NCBI GenBank assembly: GCA_017430835.1
Contig: JAFRMD010000023.1
Coordinates: 57,326-121,325 of the forward strand
DNA from: Methanosphaera sp.
GTDB lineage: Archaea > Methanobacteriota > Methanobacteria > Methanobacteriales > Methanobacteriaceae
Direction of reading: 5' to 3'
Length of the DNA: 64,000 nt
Both the position numbers and the translations under genes were made by a program. Positions within the stretch are counted from its first letter, which is position 1; the number at the start of each line of letters is the position of its first letter. The notes under the pieces are model-generated. The model was not told the origin of the DNA, did no database searches, and saw only the letters and a program-made list of their open reading frames with translations. Below are positions 1-9,825 of this stretch, piece after piece.

Positions 1-1507
1 ATTTAAGATAGGAAATGCTCATGAAAAAGACAACGTTACAATCATAGGAGTATTGACAAAAATCTATGATACAATCACTTTCCAGAAAAGTGATGGTTCA
101 GAAGGACAGGTAAGAAGCATTGAAGTAACCGATGACACAGGTTCAATAAGAGTAACCTTATGGAACAAAGAAACAGAAATTGCAATGAACAAAGGAGACA
201 TAATCAAAATTGAAGGTGGAACAATTGAATTTGATGATTATTCTGGAGATAGTTACAGATATAACACAGGATGGAATGCAGCAATAGTATTAAACCCTGA
301 AATAGATGAAGAACTTAAAGAAAAACTTGAACAGATAGATAACTTCCAGATTTCAAAAATCAAGGACGTTTTAAATACGGATTTGGATGAAGGAAGGGAA
401 GTTGATGTAATTGGAAGAATTCTTTCAATGAATGATATAAGAGAATTCCAACGAGTCGATGGAACAGAAGGTCAAGTAAGAAGTGTGGACTTGGCAGATG
501 AAACTGGTATAATCAGAACATCATTATGGGATGAAAAAGCAGACATAAATCAAGGATTAGGTGATGCAATAAAAATAGAAAATGCCAGAACACGCCTAGG
601 ACAGGGAACAATGGAATTGAGTGTAGGAAGATCATCTAGAATAACAGTACCTGAAGAAAACGAAATTGAAAACCTTCCATCATATCAAGAATTAGAACAG
701 GACAGATACAATGACAGAACTATAAGTCAGCTGGAAGAAAATGAACAGAACACTAAGCTAAGAGTAAGAGTAACTAACATTAATGAAATTAACAAATTCA
801 CTCGAACTGATGGAAGAGAGGGAAGAGTAAGGGCAATATACGTAGCTGATGAAACAGGAGAAATACAAGTTTCGCTATGGGATGACAACACTGACATTAA
901 GTTCACTGAAGGTTCTGCAATAATCATTGAAAACCCTAACATTCAAGTACAGCAGGACCGTCTAAGATTATCCATATCCAATGGAAGTACAATAAGACAA
1001 GCAAGACCTGAAGAAGCAGAATTAATGCCTTCAATGAGGGAAATTGAAAATCAGTTATATATTGAAAAATATATTGAAGATATAGAAGAAGATGATGTTC
1101 ACATTAAAGTCAGAGGAGTTCTTGAAGAGATTAATGGAGATAAAATATTATATGCAATGTGTCCTAATTGTAACAAACGTATAATACAAAGCGAAGAAGG
1201 ATACATTTGTGACAGTTGTGGAGAAAAGATTGAAGATCCAGACTATCTGATGATTATATCCACAGTAATTCAGGACGATACTGGAAGCATACAAGCAACC
1301 TTCTTCAGAAAACAAGCAGAAGAGTTAATTGAAACATCTACTCAGGACGTAGTGGATATATTTAAACAGACTGGTGATGAATCATCCATGTCATCTAAAA
1401 TTGAAGACCTCATTGGCCATGAAGTCACTATTATTGCCGATGCACAATTTAATGAATATGATGAAGATATCAGATTAAACGTTAGAAGATTAGTTATAAC
1501 ATTATAA
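1..1507 (+). CDS. rpa: Replication protein A (single-stranded DNA-binding), 5' end missing
   Basis: Archaeal RPA, which coats single-stranded DNA during replication, repair and recombination. The reading frame is open from base 2 with no stop before the first TTG at 53, and the residues encoded there (FKIGNAHEKDNVTIIGVL) continue an OB fold, so the true start lies outside the window. Three repeats of the same OB-fold unit are visible, each carrying a DGxEGxVRxxxxxDxTG(S/E)I motif. A fourth OB-like unit has a CxxC...CxxC zinc finger (CPNCNKR then CDSCGE, about bases 1160-1220), as in the single-polypeptide RPA of Methanobacteriales. It ends 23 bases before radA on the same strand, so the two probably form a DNA-repair operon. 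The family call is firm; the N-terminal length is unknown. Confidence 0.9.
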   Translation, partial: FKIGNAHEKDNVTIIGVLTKIYDTITFQKSDGSEGQVRSIEVTDDTGSIRVTLWNKETEIAMNKGDIIKIEGGTIEFDDYSGDSYRYNTGWNAAIVLNPEIDEELKEKLEQIDNFQISKIKDVLNTDLDEGREVDVIGRILSMNDIREFQRVDGTEGQVRSVDLADETGIIRTSLWDEKADINQGLGDAIKIENARTRLGQGTMELSVGRSSRITVPEENEIENLPSYQELEQDRYNDRTISQLEENEQNTKLRVRVTNINEINKFTRTDGREGRVRAIYVADETGEIQVSLWDDNTDIKFTEGSAIIIENPNIQVQQDRLRLSISNGSTIRQARPEEAELMPSMREIENQLYIEKYIEDIEEDDVHIKVRGVLEEINGDKILYAMCPNCNKRIIQSEEGYICDSCGEKIEDPDYLMIISTVIQDDTGSIQATFFRKQAEELIETSTQDVVDIFKQTGDESSMSSKIEDLIGHEVTIIADAQFNEYDEDIRLNVRRLVITL

Positions 1508-1530
1508 AAATATAAGGAGATTGAATTAAA

Positions 1531-2466
1531 ATGGTTGAATTAGAAGATTTACCTAGTGTAGGAGAAAAAACAGCTCAAAAACTTAGGGATGCAGGATTTG
1601 CTGACATGATGCGTTTAGCAACTGCAACCCCTAAAGAATTAAGTGTAAAAGTAGAAATTGGTGAAGGTGTCGCTGCTAAGGTAATTGAAGCCGCTAGAAA
1701 AGCTGAAAAAATTGACTTTGAAACAGCTTTTGAAGTAATGGAAAGAAGAGAAGATGTTGGTAGAATCACCACAGGCAGTAAAGGTTTGGATGAATTAATT
1801 GGTGGAGGAATAGAAACCCAATCAATAACAGAGGTTTATGGTGAATTCGGATCTGGAAAAAGTCAAATTTCTCATGAATTGTCTGTGACTACTCAACTTC
1901 CTATTGAAGAGGGTGGCCTTGATGGTGAAGTGGTATTCATCGATACAGAAAACACTTTCAGACCTGAAAGGGTAGAACAAATAGCTACAGCTTTCGGTTT
2001 GGATTTGGAAGAAGTTCTTAAGAAAATCCATGTGGCAAGAGCTTTTAACAGCAGTCACCAAATATTAATGGCAGATAAGGTTAATGAATTGATTCAGGCT
2101 GGAACAAATGTTAAACTCATTATCATTGACTCTTTAATGGCTCATTTCAGGGCAGAATATGTAGGTAGGGAGTCACTTGCAACCCGTCAACAAAAGCTTA
2201 ACCAACATTTACACACATTGCAGACTATTGCAAACACGTATAATGTAGCAGTTTTAATTACTAACCAAGTGCAATCAAAACCTGATGCATTCTTTGGAAC
2301 ACCTACAAAAGCAGTAGGAGGTCACGTACTAGGTCACGCATCTACTTACAGGATTTTACTTAAAAAAGGTTTATCTGGTAAAAGAATTGCTCGTTTAGTT
2401 GACAGTCCTCATTTACCTGAAGGTGAAGCAGTTTTCAAAGTTACTGCTGATGGTTTAACAGATTAA
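1531..2466 (+). CDS. radA: DNA repair and recombination protein RadA
   Basis: Archaeal Rad51/RecA-family recombinase, which forms ATP-dependent filaments on single-stranded DNA for strand exchange. The 311-residue length is normal. A helix-hairpin-helix region occupies about residues 1-60, an FxxA-type polymerisation motif (FETA, 63-66) sits in the linker, Walker A is GEFGSGKS (104-111), and Walker B is LIIID ending at Asp200. The TNQVQSKPD stretch is the L2 region. The ATG is preceded by an AAGGAGA ribosome-binding site. It follows the RPA gene closely, and RPA and RadA work on the same substrate. The 3' side has only T-rich sequence, without a clear hairpin. Confidence 0.97.
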   Translation: MVELEDLPSVGEKTAQKLRDAGFADMMRLATATPKELSVKVEIGEGVAAKVIEAARKAEKIDFETAFEVMERREDVGRITTGSKGLDELIGGGIETQSITEVYGEFGSGKSQISHELSVTTQLPIEEGGLDGEVVFIDTENTFRPERVEQIATAFGLDLEEVLKKIHVARAFNSSHQILMADKVNELIQAGTNVKLIIIDSLMAHFRAEYVGRESLATRQQKLNQHLHTLQTIANTYNVAVLITNQVQSKPDAFFGTPTKAVGGHVLGHASTYRILLKKGLSGKRIARLVDSPHLPEGEAVFKVTADGLTD

Positions 2467-2547
2467 CTTTGATTTTTAATCTCCCTAATTCTATTTTTTT
2501 TATAAATTATTTTTATTTTGACTGTTATAATATTATATAGTGGTTAG

Positions 2548-3456
2548 ATGGTTAATGCAGTTGAAGTGATATTGGTTCCTACACTTATTATTATTGTGGG
2601 TATTCTTTTAAAGAAATTGAAGATTTTAAGACAGGAGGATAGTTCTCTTTTATCTAAACTTGTGATTAATGTTTGTCTGCCCTCTTTGATTTTTACCAAT
2701 ATTGCCAAGGCCAATATTTCTGGTGAAATGATTTACTTGCCAATTATATCAATTGGAGTTAGTCTCATATGTATGTTTATTGCATATTGTTATTCAAGAA
2801 TAATGTCTTACTCTAAAGTGAAAACATGGTCCATAATTTTATTACTTTCATTAATGAACACTGCTTTTATTGGGTATCCTGTTGTTTTGGGAGTATATGG
2901 TAATGAAGGTTTTTTATACGCAATTTTTTATGATTTGGCTATTGTGATTATGCTGGTATTCTTTGGTATGATACTTTCAACCATATTTGGTGGTAATAGG
3001 AAACAGGTAATTAAGGATGGCCTGAGTTTTGTTCCATTGTGGGCTGTTGTTTTCGGATTGATATTCAACGTGTGTAACATTCCATTAGGTTATGTTCTTG
3101 ATAGTTCTCTTACATATTTGGGTCAAGCTACCATACCATTGATTATGTTGTCATTGGCTTTAACACTTAATCTTAAAAGTTTTAAATCATATTTGACCGA
3201 CACGATTTTTGTCAGTACCTTCAGGTTATTGATTGTTCCTATTGTGTTGTATTTGTTTTTAGTAACATTGGGATTTGGAGGCTACTTGCTGAATGTTTCT
3301 GTTTTACAATCTGCTATGCCTACAGCTATGACAGTGTTGGTACTTGCAATTACATATGATTTGGATGTTGAACTTGTCAGTTCAATTGTATTTATTGACA
3401 CTACATTGGCGGTTTTTAGTTTACCGTTGATTATTAATTTTTTATTAGCTTTTTAG
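2548..3456 (+). CDS. Auxin efflux carrier (AEC) family transporter
   Basis: Membrane transporter of the AEC family, a secondary carrier for organic acids or similar small molecules; the substrate cannot be read from sequence. The 302-residue product is almost entirely hydrophobic, with about ten membrane segments. Family-typical features include an N-terminal VPTLIIIVGILLKKL helix, a central asparagine-containing segment (LMNTAFIGYPVVLGVYGNEG) and YLGQATIPLIMLSLALTL in the second half. It is a close tandem paralog of the next gene. No strong ribosome-binding site precedes the ATG. Confidence 0.85.
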   Translation: MVNAVEVILVPTLIIIVGILLKKLKILRQEDSSLLSKLVINVCLPSLIFTNIAKANISGEMIYLPIISIGVSLICMFIAYCYSRIMSYSKVKTWSIILLLSLMNTAFIGYPVVLGVYGNEGFLYAIFYDLAIVIMLVFFGMILSTIFGGNRKQVIKDGLSFVPLWAVVFGLIFNVCNIPLGYVLDSSLTYLGQATIPLIMLSLALTLNLKSFKSYLTDTIFVSTFRLLIVPIVLYLFLVTLGFGGYLLNVSVLQSAMPTAMTVLVLAITYDLDVELVSSIVFIDTTLAVFSLPLIINFLLAF

Positions 3457-3587
3457 TTGTAAAAATCATTTTTTCATTTCTTTTCATTGTTTTATGGGGA
3501 TATCTTATCTGACGTATCTTTAAATCATATTGTTAAATATCATTTAATACAAATTTAAATTATTGAAGTATTAGTTGGAGTAAATTT

Positions 3588-4490
3588 ATGGCAAGTCCTA
3601 TAGAAGTTATTTTGATTCCTACCTTGATGATAGTATTAGGTTATTTTCTTAAACGGAATAATGTTTTAAAAGCAGGGGATAGTGTTACTTTATCTAAAAT
3701 TGTTTTGTATGTGACTTTACCTTCTTTAATTTTGTTAAATTTGTCTTCAGCTATTATTAGTTCTGATATGCTTGTATTACCTTTTGCTTCATTTTTTTTA
3801 AGTGTAGTTTGTTTGTTTGTTTCTTATTTATTTTGTAGCTTTAGGAATTATTCTAAGAAGAAAACCTGGACTATTATGATTGCAGCTTCAATGATGAATA
3901 CAGGGTTTTTAGGTTTTCCTATTAATTTGGCTTTATTTGGTAATGAAGGTTTTTTGAATGCTATCTTTTTTGATATGTCTACCACGGTAATATTTGTTGT
4001 ATTTGGAATGATTTTGGTTAGTATATTTGGTGGAAACAGGCGGGAAGTTTTAAAACAGGCTGTAAGTTTTGTACCTTTATGGGCGGCTATTGTAGCTTTA
4101 ATATTTAATTTGTGTCATGTTCATTTTGGTTATGTTGTTGAGAATACTTTAAATTATTTGGGTCAGGCTACGGTTCCACTTATTATGATTTCATTGGGTT
4201 TGAAGTTAGATTTTACTGAAATTAGGCATACTTTGTTTGATTCTTTATTTGTTTCAGTAGTTAGGTTGATTTTTGCTCCTGCTTTGATGTTTATTTCTTT
4301 ATTGTTTATTGGTTTTTCTGGTTTGAGTTTTAATGTTGCTGTTATTGAAGCGGGTATGGCTACTGCTATGAATGCTTTGGTTTTGTCTTTAAATTATGAT
4401 TTGGACAGTAAACTTATGAGTTCTTTAATATTTACCAATACCGTATTGGCGTTATTTACTTTAACTTGCTGGATTTCCTTCTTGGTTTAA
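3588..4490 (+). CDS. Auxin efflux carrier (AEC) family transporter, second copy
   Basis: Second AEC-family carrier, 300 residues, alignable end to end with its upstream neighbour: shared N-terminal (I/V)EVIL(V/I)PTL, central GYP/GFP...LFGNEGF(L)(Y/N)AIFFD, IFGGNR(K/R), and YLGQAT(I/V)PLIM. About ten membrane helices. The ATG has a GGAG ribosome-binding site at 3577-3580. The pair looks like a local duplication. Identity is uneven, suggesting that the copies have had time to specialise. The substrate is unknown. Confidence 0.85.
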   Translation: MASPIEVILIPTLMIVLGYFLKRNNVLKAGDSVTLSKIVLYVTLPSLILLNLSSAIISSDMLVLPFASFFLSVVCLFVSYLFCSFRNYSKKKTWTIMIAASMMNTGFLGFPINLALFGNEGFLNAIFFDMSTTVIFVVFGMILVSIFGGNRREVLKQAVSFVPLWAAIVALIFNLCHVHFGYVVENTLNYLGQATVPLIMISLGLKLDFTEIRHTLFDSLFVSVVRLIFAPALMFISLLFIGFSGLSFNVAVIEAGMATAMNALVLSLNYDLDSKLMSSLIFTNTVLALFTLTCWISFLV

Positions 4491-4517
4491 TCTTTTTTTA
4501 ATTATCATTATTATTAA

Positions 4518-4533
4518 TTCGTTTTTCTACGAA
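4518..4533. repeat. Inverted repeat upstream of the hdrA TATA box
   Basis: TTCGT (4518-4522) and ACGAA (4529-4533) form a perfect 5-bp inverted repeat around six bases, ending 12 bases upstream of the likely hdrA TATA box. It is placed where an archaeal activator or the TFB-recognition region would act. It is short, so it could be chance. Confidence 0.25.
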
Positions 4534-4544
4534 CTAAAAAAAAG

Positions 4545-4556
4545 TATAAATATAAA
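4545..4556 (+). promoter_or_regulatory. Probable hdrA TATA box
   Basis: TATAAATATAAA is a good archaeal TATA element. Transcription would start about 25 bases further on, near 4575, giving an untranslated leader of about 110 bases before the TTG start at 4688. The assignment rests on sequence and position only. Confidence 0.5.
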
Positions 4557-4585
4557 GTCCGATTAATCTTACATTATAGGATATA

Positions 4586-4614
4586 ATTTGTTAAATTTTT
4601 AATAGTTAACAAAT
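4586..4614 (+). promoter_or_regulatory. Stem-loop in the hdrA leader
   Basis: ATTTGTTAA (4586-4594) and TTAACAAAT (4606-4614) are perfect 9-base complements separated by 11 bases. The element lies close to the predicted 5' end of the hdrA transcript and has no following T-run, so it is not an ordinary terminator. It may be an RNA hairpin or a DNA operator. Confidence 0.4.
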
Positions 4615-4676
4615 GGGTTTTGTCTTTTTTTACCTTAAACAAAAAAAGAAACATTAAAATTCTAGTCTTATTAAAT

Positions 4677-4682
4677 AGGTGA
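4677..4682 (+). promoter_or_regulatory. Ribosome-binding site that fixes the hdrA start
   Basis: AGGTGA matches the archaeal anti-Shine-Dalgarno exactly and sits five bases before TTG at 4688. The GTG at 4679 lies inside this site and so is unlikely to be the start. Confidence 0.7.
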
Positions 4683-4687
4683 TTTAT

Positions 4688-6640
4688 TTGGCAGAAAATG
4701 AAGAATTACGTATAGGAGTTTATACTTGTCACTGTGGTGTGAACATTGGTGGAGTAGTAGACTGTAAAGCAGTAGCTGAATATGTTGAAACACTTCCTGA
4801 TGTAACAGTATCACGTGAATACAAATACATGTGTTCCGACCCAGGACAGAAAATTATCCAAGATGATATTAAAGAATTAGATCTTAACAGAGTAGTAGTA
4901 GCAGCATGTTCCCCTCGTTTACACGAACCTACATTCCGTAGATGTGTAGAAGAAGCAGGATTAAACAAATACTTATTTGAATTCGTAAACTTAAGAGAAC
5001 AAGACTCATGGGTACACGGAGACGATCCTGAAGGAGCAACAGAAAAAGCAAAAGACCTCGTAAGAATGGGTATTGCAAAAGTAAGATTACTCAACCCATT
5101 AACACCAGAAAAAGTATCCGTAAAAGATACGGCAATGGTTATTGGTGGAGGTATTGCAGGTATTCAAACAGCTCTCGACTTAGCTGACATGGGATTCAAA
5201 ACATACCTCATTGAAAGAAACCCAACTGTCAGTGGTAGAATGGGACAATTAGACAAAACATTCCCTACACTTGACTGTTCAATGTGTATTCTAGCACCTA
5301 AAATGGTAGATGCTGGTAAACACGAAAACATCGAATTACTCGCATACTCAGAAGTAAAAGATGTAGACGGTTACATAGGAAACTTCACAGTAACAGTAGA
5401 AAGAAAAGCAAGATATGTTGATGAAGCATTATGTACTGGATGTGGAGTATGTCAAGAAGTATGTCCAATAGAAATACCAAACTACTTCGACGAAGGTACC
5501 GGTATGGCAAAAGCTATTTACATACCATTCCCTCAAGCAGTTCCTTTAGTAGCAACAATGGATAAAGATTACTGTATCGGATGTCACCAATGTGACAACG
5601 CTTGTGACAAAGGTTGTATAAACCACGATCAAGAACCTGAAATGGTAGAAATCGAAGTTGGTACAATCGTAGTTGCAACTGGTTACGACACATTCGACCC
5701 AGCAGAAAAAGAAGAATACATCTTCGATCAAGCTGAAAACGTAATCACTGGTTTACAAATCGAAAGATACATCAACGCATCTGGACCAACCCAAGGTCAC
5801 GTAATCCAACCTTCCTCTGGTGAAACACCTAAACGTGTAGCATTCATCCAATGTGTAGGTTCTCGTGATGAAAAAGTTGGAAACCCATACTGTTCCAGAG
5901 TATGTTGTATGTACGCAATGAAAAACGCACAATTATGTGTTGACCACGAACCAGATACACAAGTAACAATCTATTACATTGATATTCGTGCATTTGGTAA
6001 AGGTTACGAAGAATTCTACAGATTATCACAAGAAAAATACGGAATCAAATTTATCAGAGGTAAAGCAGCACAACTTATAGAAAACGAAGATAAAACTATT
6101 ACAGTACGTGCAGAAGATACCTTACTCGGTAAAGCAACCGCATTTACTTATGATTTAGTAGTATTATCTGTAGGTCTTGTACCTCCTGCAGGACAAGAAG
6201 ACCTCAGACAAACATTAGGATTATCAAAATCTGCAGATGGTTTCTTCATGGAAGCACATCCAAAACTCAGACCTGTAGACACTATGACAGATGGTATATT
6301 CCTTGCTGGTGTAGCACAAGGTCCTAAAGATATTCCTGACACAGTATCACAAGCTTCAGGTGCAGCTGCAAGAGCAGCAATTCCTATGATCCAAGGAGAA
6401 GTAGAAATTGAACCTATCATTGCAGAAGTAAATGAAGACAACTGTGGTGGTTGTGAAATTTGTGTAGAATTATGTCCATTCGGTGCTCTTTCAATTGAAG
6501 ACGGTAAATCAACTGTTAACGTAGCATTATGTAAAGGATGTGGAACTTGTGTAGCTGCATGTCCTACTGGTGCACTTGATCAAGCACACTTCAAAAATGA
6601 ACAAATCCTTGCTCAAATTGAAGCAGCTCTCGGTAAATAA
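4688..6640 (+). CDS. hdrA: CoB-CoM heterodisulfide reductase subunit A (HdrA)
   Basis: Flavin- and iron-sulfur-containing subunit of the cytosolic heterodisulfide reductase complex. With HdrBC and the Mvh hydrogenase it bifurcates electrons from H2 to ferredoxin and to CoM-S-S-CoB, closing the methanogenic cycle. The product is 650 residues from the TTG. It has an N-terminal Cys-rich segment (CHCGVNIGG), an FAD-binding GGGIAG near residue 153, ferredoxin-type clusters [12 protein letters not shown] near 249 and [11 protein letters not shown] near 296, and a C-terminal two-cluster domain ([12 protein letters not shown] near 585, [12 protein letters not shown] near 616). No hdrBC or mvh genes are adjacent, as is usual in Methanobacteriales. 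The codon pattern is that of a highly expressed gene. A hairpin terminator follows. Confidence 0.97.
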   Translation: MAENEELRIGVYTCHCGVNIGGVVDCKAVAEYVETLPDVTVSREYKYMCSDPGQKIIQDDIKELDLNRVVVAACSPRLHEPTFRRCVEEAGLNKYLFEFVNLREQDSWVHGDDPEGATEKAKDLVRMGIAKVRLLNPLTPEKVSVKDTAMVIGGGIAGIQTALDLADMGFKTYLIERNPTVSGRMGQLDKTFPTLDCSMCILAPKMVDAGKHENIELLAYSEVKDVDGYIGNFTVTVERKARYVDEALCTGCGVCQEVCPIEIPNYFDEGTGMAKAIYIPFPQAVPLVATMDKDYCIGCHQCDNACDKGCINHDQEPEMVEIEVGTIVVATGYDTFDPAEKEEYIFDQAENVITGLQIERYINASGPTQGHVIQPSSGETPKRVAFIQCVGSRDEKVGNPYCSRVCCMYAMKNAQLCVDHEPDTQVTIYYIDIRAFGKGYEEFYRLSQEKYGIKFIRGKAAQLIENEDKTITVRAEDTLLGKATAFTYDLVVLSVGLVPPAGQEDLRQTLGLSKSADGFFMEAHPKLRPVDTMTDGIFLAGVAQGPKDIPDTVSQASGAAARAAIPMIQGEVEIEPIIAEVNEDNCGGCEICVELCPFGALSIEDGKSTVNVALCKGCGTCVAACPTGALDQAHFKNEQILAQIEAALGK

Positions 6641-6660
6641 GCATAATATGTTTAATAATG

Positions 6661-6685
6661 AAGGGGATTTCCCCTTTATTCTTTT
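6661..6685 (+). terminator. hdrA terminator
   Basis: AAGGGG (6661-6666) and CCCCTT (6671-6676) form a six-pair stem with an ATTT loop. It is followed by a T-rich run, 17 bases or so after the hdrA stop codon. Confidence 0.7.
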
Positions 6686-6909
6686 ACCTTAAAATAAACT
6701 CCATAATTTAGCTACTTTTAAAATTATTATTCAAAGATTTTGAATTTCAGTTTCAAAAATAATTAATCTATTATTCAATTTCAAAGCAAAGTTAATTATA
6801 ACATTAAAAATATATATTTAAATATACTTGGATAATATAATTCCAATCCACATTTTACGTTTATGTTAATTATTTGAATTAAAACAGTCTTTTTGGAGGA
6901 GTATGATTA

Positions 6910-8178
6910 ATGTCTAATTTAGAAAAAGCACAAGAAATTAAAAATTTAACAAAAGAACATCATGACTGGATGAAAAACAGCATAAATTTAATAGCTAGTG
7001 AAAACATTACTAGTAGAGCTGTAAGGGAAGCAGTTGCATCCGATCTTTCACATAGATATGCAGAAGGATTGCCTGGTGAAAGATTATATGAAGGATGTGA
7101 CTACATTGATGAAATAGAACAAATAACAATTGATTTGTCAAAAGAATTATTTGGCTGCGACCATGCTAATGTACAACCAACATCTGGTGTAGTAGCAAAC
7201 TTAGCATGTTTTTTTGCAGTAGCTAAACCTGGTGATACTTTAATGAGTATAAATGTGCCGGAAGGAGGACACATTAGTCATGCAGGTGTAAGTGCAGCAG
7301 GTATCCGAGGATTAAAAACATCATCAGTTCCAATGGATACTGATTTAATGAATGTTGATATGGACAAATTAGCAGCAAAAATTAGAGACAAGGAACCTAA
7401 CGCAATAGTTCTTGGAGGAAGTTTATTCTTATTCCCACAACCTGTTAAAGAAGCAGCTGAAGTAGCACAAGAAGTAGGAGCAAAAATTATTTATGATGGT
7501 GCTCACGTATTAGGATTAGTTGCAGGTAAACAATTCCAGGATCCTGTGGCCGAGGGGGCAGACATGGTAACTGGTAGTACACACAAGACATTCCCTGGAC
7601 CTCAAGGAGGTATAATTCTCTGTAAAGAAGATTTACATAAAAAAATTGACAACTGTGTATTCCCTGGTGTAGTAAGCAACCATCATTTACACCATATGGC
7701 AGGTTTGGGAATTGCTACAGCAGAAATGCTAGAATTTGGTGAAGACTATGCTAAACAAACAATTAGCAATGCTAAAGCTTTAGCTGAAAGTTTAAATGAA
7801 TTAGGTTTCAACGTATTATGTGAAGATCAAGGATTTACAGAATCACACCAAGTTGCTATGGATGTTGCAAGCTTAGGTGACGTATCTAAAATGGCAAAAA
7901 CATTACAATACAACAACATAATATTAAACAAAAACTTACTCCCATGGGATGATGTAAACAATAGTGATAACCCATCAGGTATAAGAATGGGAACACAGGA
8001 ATTAACACATCGTGGATTAAAAGAAGACAACATGAAAGATGTAGCAAACTTCATTAAACAAGTTGTCATGGATAAAAAAGATGTTAAAGAAGAAGTAACA
8101 GAGTATATGGGTGATTACACAACTGTTCACTATGCATTTGATGAAGGTTGTGAAGGTTACGATTACATAGATTTCTAA
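6910..8178 (+). CDS. glyA: Serine hydroxymethyltransferase
   Basis: PLP enzyme interconverting serine and glycine, with tetrahydromethanopterin as the likely one-carbon carrier in a methanogen. The product is 422 residues, normal for archaea. Recognisable motifs are NLIASEN near the N-terminus, [14 protein letters not shown], the DGAHVLGL region with the PLP-contacting Asp and His, and the Schiff-base lysine in [12 protein letters not shown] (Lys226). The start is ATG at 6910, with GGAGGAG about ten bases upstream (6896-6902). A TATA-like ATATATATTTAAATATA lies near 6808-6824. Monocistronic, with its own terminator. Confidence 0.97.
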   Translation: MSNLEKAQEIKNLTKEHHDWMKNSINLIASENITSRAVREAVASDLSHRYAEGLPGERLYEGCDYIDEIEQITIDLSKELFGCDHANVQPTSGVVANLACFFAVAKPGDTLMSINVPEGGHISHAGVSAAGIRGLKTSSVPMDTDLMNVDMDKLAAKIRDKEPNAIVLGGSLFLFPQPVKEAAEVAQEVGAKIIYDGAHVLGLVAGKQFQDPVAEGADMVTGSTHKTFPGPQGGIILCKEDLHKKIDNCVFPGVVSNHHLHHMAGLGIATAEMLEFGEDYAKQTISNAKALAESLNELGFNVLCEDQGFTESHQVAMDVASLGDVSKMAKTLQYNNIILNKNLLPWDDVNNSDNPSGIRMGTQELTHRGLKEDNMKDVANFIKQVVMDKKDVKEEVTEYMGDYTTVHYAFDEGCEGYDYIDF

Positions 8179-8191
8179 ACATCTATTTCTA

Positions 8192-8225
8192 TTTTAGGGG
8201 AGCAATCTCCTTAAAATCTTTTTTT
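8192..8225 (+). terminator. glyA terminator
   Basis: TTTTAGGGGAG and CTCCTTAAAA form an imperfect stem (8192-8216, with two G-T pairs and one bulge), followed by a T-rich run to about 8225. Confidence 0.5.
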
Positions 8226-8276
8226 CAATAATTTATGATTTTTTAAAAAGAGATTATGGCTTCAATGAATGAAGGA

Positions 8277-8981
8277 TTATTTCTTCCTATCAATAATTTT
8301 TAGAATATCCTTTGGGTTAAATAATGTTGTAATGTTTTCTATTTCTTCTAATTTTTCAGTATTTTGTGCATCTATTTTTCGAATATACAACTCTATTTTT
8401 TCATCGGTTATTATTGCATCATAGGGACATTGACTTTTACACTTCATACAACTGATACAATTTATTGTTTCTATTATGGGGGCATTTATAGCATTTTGAG
8501 GACATATTTCACTTGGTTTACAGTAATTGCATATTCTACATAATTTTTTATCAATGTATGGTGGTATTGTTGTAGTAATTAATCCTTCTTTCTGGTCAAC
8601 AGGTACTATTATTAGGGGTATTTGTCCTTTTCCTGACTGGGCCACTACATTAGTAATGAGTGTGTCTGCAATGCCATGCACTATTTTTGCCGTAGTATTT
8701 GCGGTGGTGGGGGATATGATTATTAAGTCATACTTGTCATGAGTTAGTTTTCCAGATAGGGGGTATGAATATTTTTGGTCATCATCATAGATTATCGTGT
8801 TTTTCTCGTTTCGGGATATGATTTGATTAATTTTGTTCATATAACCATATAATTTAACTACTTCCAAACCAGCATTGGAGAAAATTAAGGTAATTTCATG
8901 TTCTTGTGATACTTTGGATAGTATCTCTAAACTGTCCTTTAACAAGTGTCCAGCACCGGTTATTCCCCAAAGAATTTTCAT
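8277..8981 (-). CDS. Archaeal flavoprotein with ferredoxin domain (dihydromethanopterin reductase-like)
   Basis: N-terminal flavoprotein domain of the HFCD/DmrB-like fold (ITGAGH near residue 7, then SPTTANTTAKIVHGIADTL, typical of FMN-binding members). It is followed by two ferredoxin motifs, CRICNYCKPSEICP and CISCMKCKSQCP, in the C-terminal third. Archaeal relatives include the DmrX/dihydromethanopterin-reductase type and archaeoflavoproteins, which pass electrons from FeS clusters to a flavin; the exact substrate is not visible here. The product is 234 residues. The ATG has an AGGTGG ribosome-binding site inside the end of the upstream metallophosphoesterase gene, with a five-base gap between the genes, so the minus-strand trio is an operon. 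Confidence 0.7.
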   Translation of the reverse strand: MKILWGITGAGHLLKDSLEILSKVSQEHEITLIFSNAGLEVVKLYGYMNKINQIISRNEKNTIIYDDDQKYSYPLSGKLTHDKYDLIIISPTTANTTAKIVHGIADTLITNVVAQSGKGQIPLIIVPVDQKEGLITTTIPPYIDKKLCRICNYCKPSEICPQNAINAPIIETINCISCMKCKSQCPYDAIITDEKIELYIRKIDAQNTEKLEEIENITTLFNPKDILKIIDRKK

Positions 8982-8985
8982 TTTT

Positions 8986-9825
8986 TTATTCCACCTTTTT
9001 AAGTATTACTTCTGTTATTTCTGGGGGACAATTTATTCTAAACCAGAATGCATTGGTTCCAATTCCTCTATTTGTGTATTGAATCATTCCATTTACTTCA
9101 TATTCGCCGGATGGGTATTTTATGAAATTTTTTCCTCTTACAGGAGTTCTTATTAGGGGCATGCTAATTTGTCCACCGTGACTATGTCCAGATAATTGGA
9201 GTATGAACGGTTCTAATTGACTTGTTTTGTCTGCATAATCGGGTTCGTGTGCTAACATAATGGCGGGAGCAGTTTTATCTAGTTTTTCTTCAATTTTTGA
9301 GATATCGTCTTTGCCAACGGTAACACAGTCAAGTCCTGCTATTTGTAATTTTTTATCGTTCTTTTTGATGGTGTATATTTCATTTTCCAAGTTGATAATA
9401 TTGCATTCTTTAAGTATTTGTTTAATTTTATCTGGTTCTGTCCAGTAGTCATGATTTCCTAATACGGATAATATGGCATCTTTTGCTTTTAAATCTTTAA
9501 GACAATCTTTTAATTGTTCGACATATTTATCTACTTGATATGATACGTAATCTCCAGTGATAACTATGGTGTCTGGATGTAAGTCATTAATGATGTTTAC
9601 TACACCTTTAAGTTTTTCTTTGTTTATCCATTGTCCAATGTGAATGTCGCTGATATGTATTATTTTATACTGATTAAATTCTTGATCAATTTTATTTGTT
9701 TCTATAAATAATGGGACAATTTCAAAGGAATCTTCTTTGAATTTACCTTTGTTTAATTTATTTCTTGTAGTGTTCATTGCAGATTGGATTATGCTTTTGG
9801 GTTTGTTTGTTTTTGGTTTTTTCAT
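8986..9825 (-). CDS. Metallophosphoesterase
   Basis: Calcineurin-like phosphoesterase of the YaeI/YkuE type, 279 residues. All metal-ligand blocks are present in order: HISDIHIG, TGDYV, LGNHDYW, AHEPD and GHSHGGQ. The substrate is unknown; bacterial relatives act on phospholipid intermediates or cyclic nucleotides. There is no signal peptide or membrane segment, only a basic N-terminus. The ATG at 9825 has a GTGAT ribosome-binding site five bases away, so the 68-base overlap with the upstream DUF192 gene appears real and implies coupled translation. Confidence 0.85.
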   Translation of the reverse strand: MKKPKTNKPKSIIQSAMNTTRNKLNKGKFKEDSFEIVPLFIETNKIDQEFNQYKIIHISDIHIGQWINKEKLKGVVNIINDLHPDTIVITGDYVSYQVDKYVEQLKDCLKDLKAKDAILSVLGNHDYWTEPDKIKQILKECNIINLENEIYTIKKNDKKLQIAGLDCVTVGKDDISKIEEKLDKTAPAIMLAHEPDYADKTSQLEPFILQLSGHSHGGQISMPLIRTPVRGKNFIKYPSGEYEVNGMIQYTNRGIGTNAFWFRINCPPEITEVILKKVE

